Origin: Protula sp. h YS-2021
Taxonomy: Eukaryota; Annelida; Polychaeta; Sabellida; Serpulidae
Length of the DNA: 64,000 nucleotides
NCBI GenBank assembly: GCA_949752745.1
Contig: OX457031.1
Span: forward strand, 45,837,257 to 45,901,256
Reading direction: 5' to 3'
Of this stretch, positions 48,776 to 60,339 are shown piece after piece; position 1 is the first letter of the stretch, and each line of letters begins with the position of its first letter. The notes beneath the pieces are model-generated. The model was not told the DNA's origin and ran no database searches. It worked only from the letters and a program-made list of their open reading frames with translations. The position numbers and the translations under genes are program-made.

Positions 48776-49335
48776 TGAAGCATGCATTGAAAATAGTCCT
48801 TATTACAGAATCAGAATGTAGAAAATTATTAGCAAGTCAACCTTTAAATGATGTTATTAAAGCTAAAATGAATAAACTTTTAAAAAAGAAACTAAATCGT
48901 AAAACTGCTATGGAAATGTCTCAGCTTCTTGATCCTCATTTACGAACAATTCAGTGACACCAACGGAACTGTGCTGTAACATCTGCTGTAGAAAAGTCAC
49001 AACAGTTAACATTTTTAAACCATTTTCAACCTATATATCATGTGAAAGTAACGCAACGTCTTGCAGAACTTAAGATCTATGGTACGAGATTGACAGATAA
49101 GAATGAATTTGTGTTAAAAACTGGAGATGTAATTCAAAATTCCAACATTATTGATTTACAGAAAGAAGCATTGGTTGCTACAAGAAGAAAAGAGCGACAA
49201 GTACCACCTCGAGGCTGGAAGCAGTTTATTCAGAAACTTGTAAATGCTAATATTCTAAGATCTGTTTTGGCAAAAAAAACTGAAAATGAAGATATTACAA
49301 AAGAAATAAAGCAGCGTAACAAAGACAGTTTCTAG
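48775..49335 (+). pseudogene. conserved Polinton late protein of unknown function, one in-frame stop
   Basis: One frame of 187 codons with a single TGA at 48,955-48,957. The N-terminus MKHALKIVLITESECRKLL and the charged KAKMNKLLKKKLNRKTAMEM precede the stop. The C-terminal half has QRLAELKIYGTRLTDKNEF, NSNIIDLQKEALVATRRK and PPRGWKQFIQKLVNANI, a small globular module repeatedly found in Polintons between the ATPase and minor capsid genes. Apart from the stop it is well kept. Confidence 0.6.
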
Positions 49336-49339
49336 AAGG

Positions 49340-50915
49340 CTGGGTAATTTTTAACACGGTTTAAAAAATTATGTTGTTTTTGTCAAGAAAATGAAGCTAC
49401 AACTCACATTCTTGTAAAAATAAGGTGTGCAAGTGCTTGTTATCAAAGAAAAGCCATGGACAGCAACAATGTGGGTAATGAACGCAGCGTACGCAATACA
49501 CGAATGCACGCAGTGTGAATGGCGCGCGCTCATAGTAATGTATATACGCATCCAGTCCGTCAACGTACGTATACGATTTAGTGATCATCGAGTCAACAAG
49601 CTTTACGTTACTTTTGTCAAATATGACAAAAACACTTTTGTTGATTATTTAATGTGAAGAGTTGTATCAGTCTAAATATGACAAATTCCCAGGAAATTCG
49701 GGATGTATGGTAACTTGCCACTTTAGTTGCACTTAGTGACAGTGTTGTATTCTTGACAACGGAAAACAAATACAACTTTGGAGAATCAGCTTCAAGGAAG
49801 TCGTTATAAAAGGTTATTTTATTAAGTGGAATAGCTATTCAACAGAATCACGAGACATGTAAAGTTATGTGAAGGATATAAATATAAACTCTTGTGAAGA
49901 AGATATCAGGTATTTATTGCCTTCTGTGTTAATTAACTTAGCTAGTGTCTGGTTATAGAATGTAAACAAAACATAGGGCAACTCGTCATTTGTCAAGGCA
50001 ATTCGCTTAAAATGGGTTCTTCGCTAAGCCATTTAGCTTGAAGAAATGCCAGTTATGACATGTAATTTTGTGAGTTTTGACATATGAATGCCTGGCATGG
50101 TTTTAAAGGCGCATCGTGAACACATTAGCTGTCAGAAACTGTCCGAGAACATGGGTTTGGGCTTTCGATGTATGGGGTTTTTCGAATGGATTTCTGTCTA
50201 TGGTCCATTCGTTGTAACCGACTTCGAGTTAATTTGTTTTGAATACCTATATATTAAAATGCTATTTGAATGATAAAAGTGAGGTAAATGTATATTTGTA
50301 GCACCTAGCTGTGTGTTCCTGGGTGTCGCTGAGACAATGCTGTGAGAGTCTTGATGTAATCTTCTGGTTGGGACGTCCGTCCACCCGTTCGTTATGATAC
50401 GTCGGTCGCAATGCGCTATCGATTTTGAACAGTCGCCGTCCAAGCGGAGTGATCGTTACAAGTTAGCGTGCTACGAGTCTGCGTGTCAAGGTTCTGTGCG
50501 TGTCTGGGACGCTGTGTGCGTTCTTCTCTTGTGAATCATCATATCACGGTACTGTACGCATTTGGGTACTTCGTCTTTGTCACCGTGAAGTTTAGTATCA
50601 AAGTACTCTGCGTATCGGGCGACTTGTGGGAGTTTCGCCGTGGAACAGTGTTTCAAGTACACCGCAGTGTGGGGGATATTTTTGGGTATTTATTTATTTA
50701 TTAATTTATTATTTATTTATTTATGTATTTATTTGTTTATCTAGCATGTACTTTGGGCAGTCCTGTGATAACATTGGATTAAGTGGGTGGATTATGACAT
50801 ATTTATTATGTTTATATTATAAATAAAATTCACGTTGTTTAAATATCTGCCTTTTCACTGTGTTTCTTTGACTACCGCCTACTCATTTGCTTATCTGGCC
50901 CAAAATAAAAATCAC
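49340..50915. other. non-Polinton-like spacer between late gene and minor capsid
   Basis: In related elements these genes lie close together, so ~1.6 kb of unassigned DNA suggests an insertion. It contains an ATTT-rich microsatellite (50,688-50,740), 'AATAAA' at 50,820-50,826 and no recognisable ORF or terminal repeats. Confidence 0.4.
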
Positions 50916-50919
50916 ATCC

Positions 50920-51650
50920 GTGACAACTTTGCCTAGTGATACTAGCATGAACTATTATCCTACTAATAAAGCCTCTAACTATCATATTCATTTGCCTCGC
51001 ACATGATATTTGAAAGGAAAATATGAAGTGGCCTTAGCTGATATTCAATACCCACACACACATGGACGACAATGAGAGAAGGACTGGCTAGATCATTGAT
51101 TATCGATCATCTTTAGAAGATACGTTTCACAAAGTTACCATTCCATGTGGTTAATATCGATCCATACCTGAAATATGTGCTGCAGTAAATAAAGCATTAG
51201 CAATAGCTATTAATGAAAACTTTATTCGGTGAAAGTATGATAACAAAGTATGATAACACAGTTCTTCTTACTTTGAAAAAATGAGTATGAAATTGTCTTT
51301 TCTACTGGATTAGATGAGATTTTAGGATTTGTACAGCATAGACAATTTGGTCCTGCTGAACATAAAGCAGATATGAAACATGGATTTTATATACTTTATG
51401 CATACTGCAGTATTTGCGAACCACAAGTAGTCTGAGATTATTATGTTCCTTTTTTTCTACGTTCTGTTCACATTCAAGGTCATGATGGTGATATTATGAA
51501 AACCTATGAAGAACCCCATTACATACCTGTTAACAAATCAAAATTTGACGCGATAGAAATCAATATTAAGGATGACAAAGATCATAATGTTACATTTCAA
51601 ACTGGAAAATTGATCTGTGAACTCCGTTTTCGACAAAAATTATTATGAAA
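50920..51650 (+). pseudogene. Polinton minor capsid (penton-like, single jelly-roll), frameshifted
   Basis: Broken frames read in order: TTLPSDTSMNYYPTNKASNY, KYEVALADIQYPHT, EIVFSTGLDEILGFVQH, CEPQVV, YYVPFFLRSVHIQGHDGDIM, PHYIPVNKSKFDAIEINIKD and GKLICELRFR. This order is the signature of the Polinton minor capsid protein, which forms the vertices of the predicted virion. At least three frame breaks and internal stops. Confidence 0.75.
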
Positions 51651-51689
51651 GCATTATGAAAGCATATAGACACGATCCATCCGCATTTC

Positions 51690-51985
51690 CTTCATCAAGT
51701 GGGTGGTGATTTACAAGGGTACAAAGGCACACGCATACAATATAGAAATCGTTTTGGTTCCTTATTCGTTGCATTGGCTCGTAAAGCTATTCCACTCATT
51801 AAGGCAGCGGCAACATTTTTTTGCCCAACATCCTAAGAAGGTTGCAAAGGATGTGGTTAAAGACGTGACTGGTTGTGTAGCTCAATAAGTTGCTGGGGCT
51901 ATTGATAAACGAGATACACCAAAGAAATTTGTTAGGAGAAAGAAAGTGAACGGAACAAAATCAAAGAAAGATATATTTCGGAAAT
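51690..51985 (+). pseudogene. small basic core/packaging-like protein (adenovirus pX-like), frameshifted
   Basis: The first frame reads GGDLQGYKGTRIQYRNRFGS then LFVALARKAIPLIKAAATFF. After a shift it continues KKVAKDVVKDVTGCVAQ and ends with a Lys-rich tail (KKFVRRKKVNGTKSKKDIFR). Gly-rich start, amphipathic middle and basic tail match the small core protein between minor and major capsid genes in this family. The first unit of the triplication begins inside it (about 51,864). Confidence 0.55.
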
Positions 51986-52017
51986 AGAAAAATTGTCAAT
52001 CATTCATAATCGTTCTT

Positions 52018-53346
52018 GTGAATGAAGTCTCCATTGGAATGATTTTGTACACCACCAACACAAACTGCTGTAGAAAAAGTTATGGTGTAGACTGCCAACC
52101 ACTCACTGCCATTAGAGATGGTGTTCCTACAGAATTTTATGTTCCCGCTAGTACAGAAGAATATTTAGATTTAAAGAATAGTAGACTTCATATTGTATGT
52201 ACCATTGTTAAGAAAGATGGTACAGTTTGTGGTGTAGATGACAGTGTAAGATCCTTCAGTGATTGTTTAATGGTTTATGGTATAATATTCAATTATTTCT
52301 GAATGACCGATTGATTTCACGTGGTAACAATAATCATAGTTATACCAGCATCATCTCTCACCTCATCCATGATTCGGAAGAAAGTCTTAATTCTGAACCC
52401 TCTATGCGTCTCATCTATAAGAATACTGCTGGAACAATGAATTCTCATGCGGTGACATTAGACAATCATGCAAAGCATATACCTGGTTTTGATTTAAATG
52501 CCGATGGTTGCGAAATAACTTGAAGGAGGAAATAATGGTTTACATAATCGTTATCTGCATACGCGTCTAAGCCATGAATTTACGCTTACAGGTGCCTTAG
52601 GAGTTGATTTATTTGAACAGAATCGCTATCTTCCAAATGGTATGAGCCTGAAATTGTGTTTGCATAGGCAAAAACAGGAATATTTATTAATGGCTCTAAA
52701 TGACAGCTTTAAGGTAGAAGTGAGAGATGTGTTTTTAACCATTCGCAAAGTGAGGGCTAGTCCAGGTATTCAGCTGGGACATACAGATGCATTGATGAAA
52801 ACTCCTGACAAGTTTCCTATTACCACAAAAGAATGTAAAAGTTTAGCCATTCCCATAATAGCCATAATATCTTTTCAGGTCAATTACCAAAACAGATTGT
52901 CATTGGAATGGTTCATAATGAAGTCTTTGCCGGAACAGCCGTGAGAAATCCATATAATTTTTAACACTTTGATATTAATTTTATGCAACTTTATACTGAT
53001 AGTGAATCAGTCCTGCCCAAACCTCTCAAGCTTAACATTGTTCAAAGAAAATATCCTGACGCTTTTGAAACTCTTTATAAATCTTTTGATAAATTGAATG
53101 GTGAAAAAAGCTCCATCATAAAACAGGAAGACTGGCCTAGAGGTTTGATTCATTTTCTTTTGACTTAACACCTGATCATGATAGTGATGATCATTTCGCC
53201 CTTATCAAGCGTGGAAACCTGCGACTAGTGATGAATTTTGCCAGTACTTTGCAAAATACAGACAATTGACTCTTATAGACTATGCTGAAGTTGACAATAT
53301 CATGAAATAAGCGCAAATCGTAACATTCAGTTTGATTATCAATCAT
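52018..53346 (+). pseudogene. Polinton major capsid protein (double jelly-roll, F54H12.2-like), unit 1
   Basis: Ordered fragments in several frames: GVPTEFYVPASTEEYLDLKN, LFLNDRLISRGNNNHSYTS, LIYKNTAGTMNSHAVTLD, MALNDSFKVEVRDVFLTIRK, QLGHTDALMKTP, SLAIPI, MQLYTDSESVLPKPLKLN, FETLYKSFDKLNGEKSSI and DYAEVDNI. Order and motifs match the Polinton/Maverick capsid protein annotated in worms as F54H12.2-like. Frame breaks occur near 52,290, 52,520, 52,640, 52,870, 52,950 and 53,160. The usual protein is a single frame of about 430-470 residues, so this copy cannot make it. Confidence 0.8.
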
Positions 53347-53404
53347 GAATACGAAGCAGACAGATGCCATATTGACGCATGATGTCATGTCATAAGACTT
53401 ATTC

Positions 53405-53700
53405 CACGGAGTGTTCCCTATGGATCAACTGCCAACATTACAGCAAGAAGCCTATGTCATCAACAAAGACAATCATGATGAAGTTGGTGAACATTGGATT
53501 GCCTTATGCTTTCAGTATAAGTTGTGTAATATTTTGACTCTTATGGACTTGCACCTATAGATAATCGTTTAGAAAAGTTTATAATTAATGAGTATATATG
53601 TAATTGCATACCATAGCAACAACTCATTTCCAATACTTGTGGTTTTTATTTTATGTACTATATATTGCATAGAGCTTGAGATCATAGTGTGTTTGACATT
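53405..53700 (+). pseudogene. adenain-like cysteine protease (PRO), unit 1
   Basis: N-terminal GVFPMDQLPTLQQEAYVINK and GEHWIALCFQ carry the catalytic His (HW, codon at 53,492). After a frameshift FDSYGLAPIDNRLEKF follows, then NTCGFYFMYY with the catalytic Cys (53,638). This is the order of adenovirus-type maturation proteases. One clear frameshift near 53,530 and a stop before the Cys block. Confidence 0.75.
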
Positions 53701-53892
53701 ATATATATATATTAAAAAGAAGTATTGGAGATTTTGTAGAAAAAGACTTTGTATATAGGCATTTTAAACCATTGTTCTATTAAGCTTGTTTATTTTTTAT
53801 ATGTATAGTTAAGTTTTTAGTTAAATATGTTACATGTATTAGCATAATATGTATTTGAAATATTTTTATTCTCATTTTCAATCATTGCAAAT

Positions 53893-54234
53893 ATTTGTGA
53901 TTTGTTAAATTGTTGTTCAATTTGTTATGTTAAATAAAAAACACACATGTGATACTTTTCAACTATTTTATACTTTACACTTGATTATAATACATCAGAA
54001 TATATGATATATATGGTTTTTAATGAGTGAGTTAACACCTAGCCAGAGGCATTCATTAAGAATGAAAAAATAAATGAATAAAAAATAAAATAAAAATAAA
54101 ATAAAATAAATGAAAAGGGTTTACTGGTGAGTTCTTAAGTATATAAATATAGTATATAGTACTTGATTATACTACATCAGAATATATGATAAACCATATA
54201 TATAATATATTCTGGTGTATTATAATCATGTACT

Positions 54235-54314
<80 letters not shown>

Positions 54315-54405
54315 AGAGAGAGAGAAATAAAAAAGTTGAAAAGTATCATATGTGTGTTTTATTTAACATAACAAACTGAACAACAATTTAACAAATCATG
54401 CTATG
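53893..54405. repeat. foldback between convergent genes, with GA microsatellite (unit 1)
   Basis: Arms of ~65 bp (TTTGTTAAATTGTTGTTCAA... and its inverse ...TGAACAACAATTTAACAAAT), each containing TTAAATAAAA on its own strand. Between them are an inner inverted pair (ATCAGAATATATGAT...) and (GA)n at 54,238-54,310. Since AATAAA faces both ways, it may act as a bidirectional polyadenylation region, or be a MITE that inserted there. Copies lie at 56,638-57,153 and 59,386-59,889. Confidence 0.65.
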
Positions 54406-54761
54406 AAAACTGACAATAAAATTGATCCAACCCAATCACTTTCACATTTACATGACGTGATAATAGTATTTCAATATTATTAACATTATTCTTTATCATA
54501 TTCGTAATGGCTGTCATACTGATCACACGAGTCCACATATCAGGCATAAAGTCAATTTTGAACACATCCATCGTGCTTAAAGTGTCTGCCAAGTAAGATG
54601 GCAGCAACGTGACTGGTTGTGTAGCTCAATAAGTTGCTGGGGCTATTGATAAACGAGATACACCAAAGAAATTTGTTAGGAGAAAGAAAGTGAAAGGAAC
54701 AAAATCAAAGAAAGATATATTTCGGAAATAGAAAAATTGTCAATCATTCATAATCATTCTT

Positions 54762-56091
54762 GTGAATGAAGTCTCCATTGGAATGATTTTGTACACCACC
54801 AACACAAACTGCTGTAGAAAAAATTATGGTGTAGACTGTCAACCACTCACTGCCATTAGAGATGGTGTTCCTACAGAATTTTATGTTCCCGCTAGTACAG
54901 AAGAATATTTAGATTTAAAGAATAGTAGACTTCATATTGTATGTACCATTGTTAAGAAAGATGGTACAGTTTGTGGTGTAGATGACAGTGTAAGATCCTT
55001 CAGTGATTGTTTAATGGTTTATGGTATAATATTCAATTATTTCTGAATGACCGATTGATTTCACGTGGTAACAATAATCATAGTTATACCAGCATCATCT
55101 CTCACCTCATCCATGATTCGGAAGAAAGTCTTAATTCTGAACCCTCTATGCGTCTCATCTATAAGAATACTGCTGGAACAATGAATTCTCATGCGGTGAC
55201 ATTAGACAATCATGCAAAGCATATACCTGGTTTTGATTTAAATGCCGATGGTTGCGAAAGAACTTGAAGGAGGAAATAATGGTTTACATAATCGTTATCT
55301 GCATACGCGTCTAAGCCATGAATTTACGCTTACAGGTGCCTTAGGAGTTGATTTATTTGAACAGAATCGCTATCTTCCAAATATAATGAGCCTGAATTGT
55401 GTTTGCATAGGCAAAAACAGGAATATTTATTAATGGCTCTAAATGACAGCTTTAAGGTAGAAGTGAGAGATGTGTTTTTAACCATTCGCAAAGTGAGGGC
55501 TAGTCCAGGTATTCAGCTGGGACATACAGATGCATTGATGAAAACTCCTGACAAGTTTTCTATTACCAGAAAAGAATGTAAAAGTTTAGCCATTCCCATA
55601 ATAGCCATAATATCTTTTCAAGTCAATTACCAAAACAGATTGTCATTGGAATGGTTCATAATGAAGTCTTTGCCGGAACAGCCGTGAGAAATCCATATAA
55701 TTTTTAACACTTTGATATTAATTTTATGCAACTTTATACTGATAGTGAATCAGTCCTGCCCAAACCTCTCAAGCTTAACATTGTTCAAGGAAAATATCTT
55801 GACGCCTTTGAAACTCTTTATAAATCTTTTGATAAATTGAATGGTGAAAAAAGCTCCATCATAAAACAGGAAGATTGGCCTAGAGGTTTGATTTATTTTC
55901 TTTTGACTTAACACCTGATCATGATAGTGATGATCATTTCGCCCTTATCAGGCGTGGAAACCTGCGACTAGAGATGAATTTTGCCAGTACTTTGCAAAAT
56001 ACAGACAATTGACTCTTATAGACTATGCTGAAGTTGACAATATCATTGAAATAAGCGCAAATCGTAACATTCAGTTTGATTATCAATCATG
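54762..56091 (+). pseudogene. Polinton major capsid protein, unit 2
   Basis: Same fragments and the same frame breaks as unit 1. The C-terminal stretch is one base better preserved (EVDNIIEISANRNIQFDY in frame, near 56,028-56,085). Differs by a few substitutions (e.g. GKYLDAFETLY, DWPRGLIYF). Confidence 0.8.
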
Positions 56092-56149
56092 AATACGAAG
56101 CAGACAGATGCCATATTGACTCATGATGTCATGTCATAAGACTTATTCC

Positions 56150-56445
56150 ACGGAGTGTTCGCTATGGATCAACTGCCAACATTACAGCAAGAAGCCTATG
56201 TCATCAACAAAGACAATCATGATGAAGTTGGTGAACATTGGATTGCCTTATGCTTTCAGTATAAGTTGTGTAATATTTTGACTCTTATGGACTTGCACCT
56301 ATAGATAATCGTTTAGAAAAGTTTATAATTAATGAGTATATATGTAATTGCATACCATAGCAACAACTCATTTCCAATACTTGTGGTTTTTATTTTATGT
56401 ACTATATATTGCATAGAGCTTGAGATCATAGTGTGTTTGACATTA
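56150..56445 (+). pseudogene. adenain-like cysteine protease, unit 2
   Basis: As in unit 1: HWIALCFQ, FDSYGLAPIDNR and NTCGFYFMYY with the same frameshift. One private change near the start (TTCGCTATG, Phe-Pro to Phe-Ala). Confidence 0.75.
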
Positions 56446-56637
56446 TATATATATATTAAAAAGAAGTATTGGAGATTTTGTAGAAAAAGACTTTGTATAT
56501 AGGCATTTTAAACCATTGTTCTATTAAGCTTGTTTATTTTTTATATGTATAGTTAAGTTTTTAGTTAAATATGTTACATGTATTAGCATAATATGTATTT
56601 GAAATATTTTTATTCTCATTTTCAATCATTGCAAATA

Positions 56638-56978
56638 TTTGTGATTTGTTAAATTGTTGTTCAATTTGTTATGTTAAATAAAAAACACACATGTGATACT
56701 TTTCAACTATTTTATACTTTACACTTGATTATAATACATCAGAATATATGATATATATGGTTTTTAATGAGTGAGTTAACACCTAGCCAGAGGCATTCAT
56801 TAAGAATGAAAAAATAAATGAATAAAAAATAAAATAAAAATAAAATAAAATAAATGAAAAGGGTTTACTGGTGAGTTCTTAAGTATATAAATATAGTATA
56901 TAGTACTTGATTATACTACATCAGAATATATGATAAACCATATATATAATATATTCTGGTGTATTATAATCATGTACT

Positions 56979-57062
<84 letters not shown>

Positions 57063-57153
57063 AGAGAGAGAGAAATAAAAAAGTTGAAAAGTATCATATG
57101 TGTGTTTTATTTAACATAACAAACTGAACAACAATTTAACAAATCATGCTATG
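56638..57153. repeat. foldback with GA microsatellite (unit 2)
   Basis: Same arms as unit 1; GA run at about 56,982-57,056. Confidence 0.65.
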
Positions 57154-57509
57154 AAAACTGACAATAAAATTGATCCAACCCAATCACTTTCACATTTACA
57201 TGACGTGATAATAGTATTTCAATATTATTAACATTATTCTTTATCATATTCGTAATGGCTGTCATACTGATCACACGAGTCCACATATCAGGCATAAAGT
57301 CAATTTTGAACACATCCATCGTGCTTAAAGTGTCTGCCAAGTAAGATGGCAGCAACGTGACTGGTTGTGTAGCTCAATAAGTTGCTGGGGCTATTGATAA
57401 ACGAGATACACCAAAGAAATTTGTTAGGAGAAAGAAAGTGAAAGGAACAAAATCAAAGAAAGATATATTTCGGAAATAGAAAAATTGTCAATCATTCATA
57501 ATCATTCTT

Positions 57510-58838
57510 GTGAATGAAGTCTCCATTGGAATGATTTTGTACACCACCAACACAAACTGCCGTAGAAAAAATTATGGTGTAGACTGTCAACCACTCACTG
57601 CCATTAGAGATGGTGTTCCTACAGAATTTTATGTTCCCGCTAGTACAGAAGAATATTTAGATTTAAAGAATAGTAGACTTCATATTGTATGTACCATTGT
57701 TAAGAAAGATGGTACAGTTTGTGGTGTAGATGACAGTGTAAGATCCTTCAGTGATTGTTTAATGGTTTATGGTATAATATTCAATTATTTCTGAATGACC
57801 GATTGATTTCACGTGGTAACAATAATCATAGTTATACCAGCATCATCTCTCACCTCATCCATGATTCGGAAGAAAGTCTTAATTCTGAACCCTCTATGCG
57901 TCTCATCTATAAGAATACTGCTGGAACAATGAATTCTCATGCGGTGACATTAGACAATCATGCAAAGCATATACCTGGTTTTGATTTAAATGCCGATGGT
58001 TGCGAAATAACTTGAAGGAGGAAATAATGGTTTACATAATCGTTATCTGCATACGCGTCTAAGCCATGAATTTACGCTTACAGGTGCCTTAGGAGTTGAT
58101 TAGTTTGAACAGAATCGCTATCTTCCAAATGGTATGAGCCTGAAATTGTGTTTGCATAGGCAAAAACAGGAATATTTATTAATGGCTCTAAATGACAGCT
58201 TTAAGGTAGAAGTGAGAGATGTGTTTTTAACCATTCGCAAAGTGAGGGCTAGTCCAGGTATTCAGCTGGGACATACAGATGCATTGATGAAAACTCCTGA
58301 CAAGTTTCCTATTACCACAAAAGAATGTAAAAGTTTAGCCATTCCCATAATAGCCATAATATCTTTTCAGGTCAATTACCAAAACAGATTGTCATTGGAA
58401 TGGTTCATAATGAAGTCTTTGCCGGAACAGCCGTGAGAAATCCATATAATTTTTAACACTTTGATATTAATTTTATGCAACTTTATACTGATAGTGAATC
58501 AGTCCTGCCCAAACCTCTCAAGCTTAACATTGTTCAAAGAAAATATCCTGACGCTTTTGAAACTCTTTATAAATCTTTTGATAAATTGAATGGTGAAAAA
58601 AGCTCCATCATAAAACAGGAAGACTGGCCTAGAGGTTTGATTCATTTTCTTTTGACTTAACACCTGATCATGATAGTGATGATCATTTCGCCCTTATCAA
58701 GCGTGGAAACCTGCGACTAGTGATGAATTTTGCCAGTACTTTGCAAAATACAGACAATTGACTCTTATAGACTATGCTGAAGTTGACAATATCATGAAAT
58801 AAGCGCAAATCGTAACATTCAGTTTGATTATCAATCAT
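57510..58838 (+). pseudogene. Polinton major capsid protein, unit 3
   Basis: Same frame breaks as units 1 and 2. It shares the 1-nt deletion near the end with unit 1 (ATCATGAAATAAGC) but shares 5' substitutions with unit 2, so it is mosaic. Extra TAG at about 58,101. Confidence 0.8.
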
Positions 58839-58897
58839 GAATACGAAGCAGACAGATGCCATATTGACGCATGATGTCATGTCATAAGACTTATTCC

Positions 58898-59192
58898 ACG
58901 GAGTGTTCCCTATGGATCAACTGCCAACATTACAGCAAGAAGCCTATGTCATCAACAAAGACAATCATGATGAAGTTGGTGAACATTGGATTGCCTTATG
59001 CTTTCAGTATAAGTTGTGTAATATTTTGACTCTTATGGACTTGCACCTATAGATAATCGTTTAGAAAAGTTTATAATTAATGAGTATATATGTAATTGCA
59101 TACCATAGCAACAACTCATTTCCAATACTTGTGGTTTTTATTTTATGTACTATATATTGCATAGAGCTTGAGATCATAGTGTGTTTGACATT
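58898..59192 (+). pseudogene. adenain-like cysteine protease, unit 3
   Basis: Identical architecture to unit 1, same frameshift; the start matches unit 1 (TTCCCTATG). Confidence 0.75.
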
Positions 59193-59385
59193 ATATATAT
59201 ATATTAAAAAGAAGTATTGGAGATTTTGTAGAAAAAGACTTTGTATATAGGCATTTTAAACCATTGTTCTATTAAGCTTGTTTATTTTTTATATGTATAG
59301 TTAAGTTTTTAGTTACATATGTTACATGTATTAGCATAATATGTATTTGAAATATTTTTATTCTCATTTTCAATCATTGCAAATA

Positions 59386-59726
59386 TTTGTGATTTGTTAA
59401 ATTGTTGTTCAATTTGTTATGTTAAATAAAAAACACACATGTGATACTTTTCAACTATTTTATACTTTACACTTGATTATAATACATCAGAATATATGAT
59501 ATATATGGTTTTTAATGAGTGAGTTAACACCTAGCCAGAGGCATTCATTAAGAATGAAAAAATAAATGAATAAAAAATAAAATAAAAATAAAATAAAATA
59601 AATGAAAAGGGTTTACTGGTGAGTTCTTAAGTATATAAATATAGTATATAGTACTTGATTATACTACATCAGAATATATGATAAACCATATATATAATAT
59701 ATTCTGGTGTATTATAATCATGTACT

Positions 59727-59798
<72 letters not shown>

Positions 59799-59889
59799 AG
59801 AGAGAGAGAAATAAAAAAGTTGAAAAGTATCATATGTGTGTTTTATTTAACATAACAAACTGAACAACAATTTAACAAATCATGCTATG
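59386..59889. repeat. foldback with GA microsatellite (unit 3)
   Basis: Same arms; the GA run (59,729-59,808) has a different interruption pattern from units 1 and 2, the fastest-changing part of the repeat. Confidence 0.65.
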
Positions 59890-60303
59890 AAAACTGACAA
59901 TAAAATTGATCCAACCCAATCACTTTCACATTTACATGACGTGATAATAGTATTTCAATATTATTAACATTATTCTTTATCATATTCGTAATGGCTGTCA
60001 TACTGATCACACGAGTCCACATATCAGGCATAAAGTCAATTTTGAACACATCCATCGTGCTTAAAGTTCCTGCCAAGTAAGAGAAGCGTGGTCCCATTTT
60101 TCTGCACAGGGGGTAATAGAATCATACTCTTCGTCAAGCTCATCATACTGAAGAAATCGTATGAAACGTTCACCGTCACGTTCAGTGACTCTCACTTTAA
60201 GATATTCTGAGACTTTTAGACGAAATCCAGGTACAGAAAAATATTTTATATTCTCCTTCACTACTGCTTGTTCATCAGGTGATAAGACAATGTATAATTG
60301 CAC
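59885..60303 (-). pseudogene. Polinton leftward gene of unknown function, one frameshift
   Basis: 60,303-60,061 encodes MQLYIVLSPDEQAVVKENIK, VPGFRLKVSEYLKVRV and YDELDEEYDSITPCAEKWDH. A one-base shift at about 60,070 leads into GTLSTMDVFKIDFMPDMWTR and a C-terminal VKVIGLDQFYCQFS. I do not recognise the family. Its 3' half also ends units 1 and 2 (54,401-54,607; 57,149-57,355) as truncated copies with MLPSYLADTLSTMDVF starts. Confidence 0.55.
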
Positions 60304-60339
60304 AATAATTCAATTTCAATTACCCCAATGAATTAAAAG

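Larger units (their letters stand above)
51864..54607 (+). repeat. tandem unit 1 of the Polinton capsid-protease triplication (2,744 bp)
   Basis: Starts CGTGACTGGTTGTGTAGCTC. It contains the end of the core-like gene, major capsid, protease, a foldback with GA microsatellite and the 3' part of the converging minus-strand gene. It ends CCAAGTAAG plus ATGGCAGCAA at the junction to unit 2. Confidence 0.92.
54608..57355 (+). repeat. tandem unit 2 (2,748 bp)
   Basis: Near-identical to unit 1. The junction to unit 3 (57,339-57,355) is the same as the unit 1/2 junction, including the filler ATGGCAGCA. Private differences include CATTGAAATAAGC (no 1-nt deletion), TTCGCTATGG and GACTCATGATG. Confidence 0.92.
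57356..60081 (+). repeat. tandem unit 3 (~2,726 bp), continues into the single-copy Polinton
   Basis: Near-identical to units 1 and 2. After CCAAGTAAG (60,074-60,081) it runs on as GAGAAGCGTGG into the intact minus-strand gene, so this is the ancestral right border. Private stop GATTAG at about 58,098 in the capsid gene. Confidence 0.92.

Noticed and set aside
54401..54607. Independent minus-strand gene of 68 codons (repeated at 57,149)
   Set aside because: It is the truncated 3' part of the gene at 59,885-60,303, cut by the tandem duplication junction.
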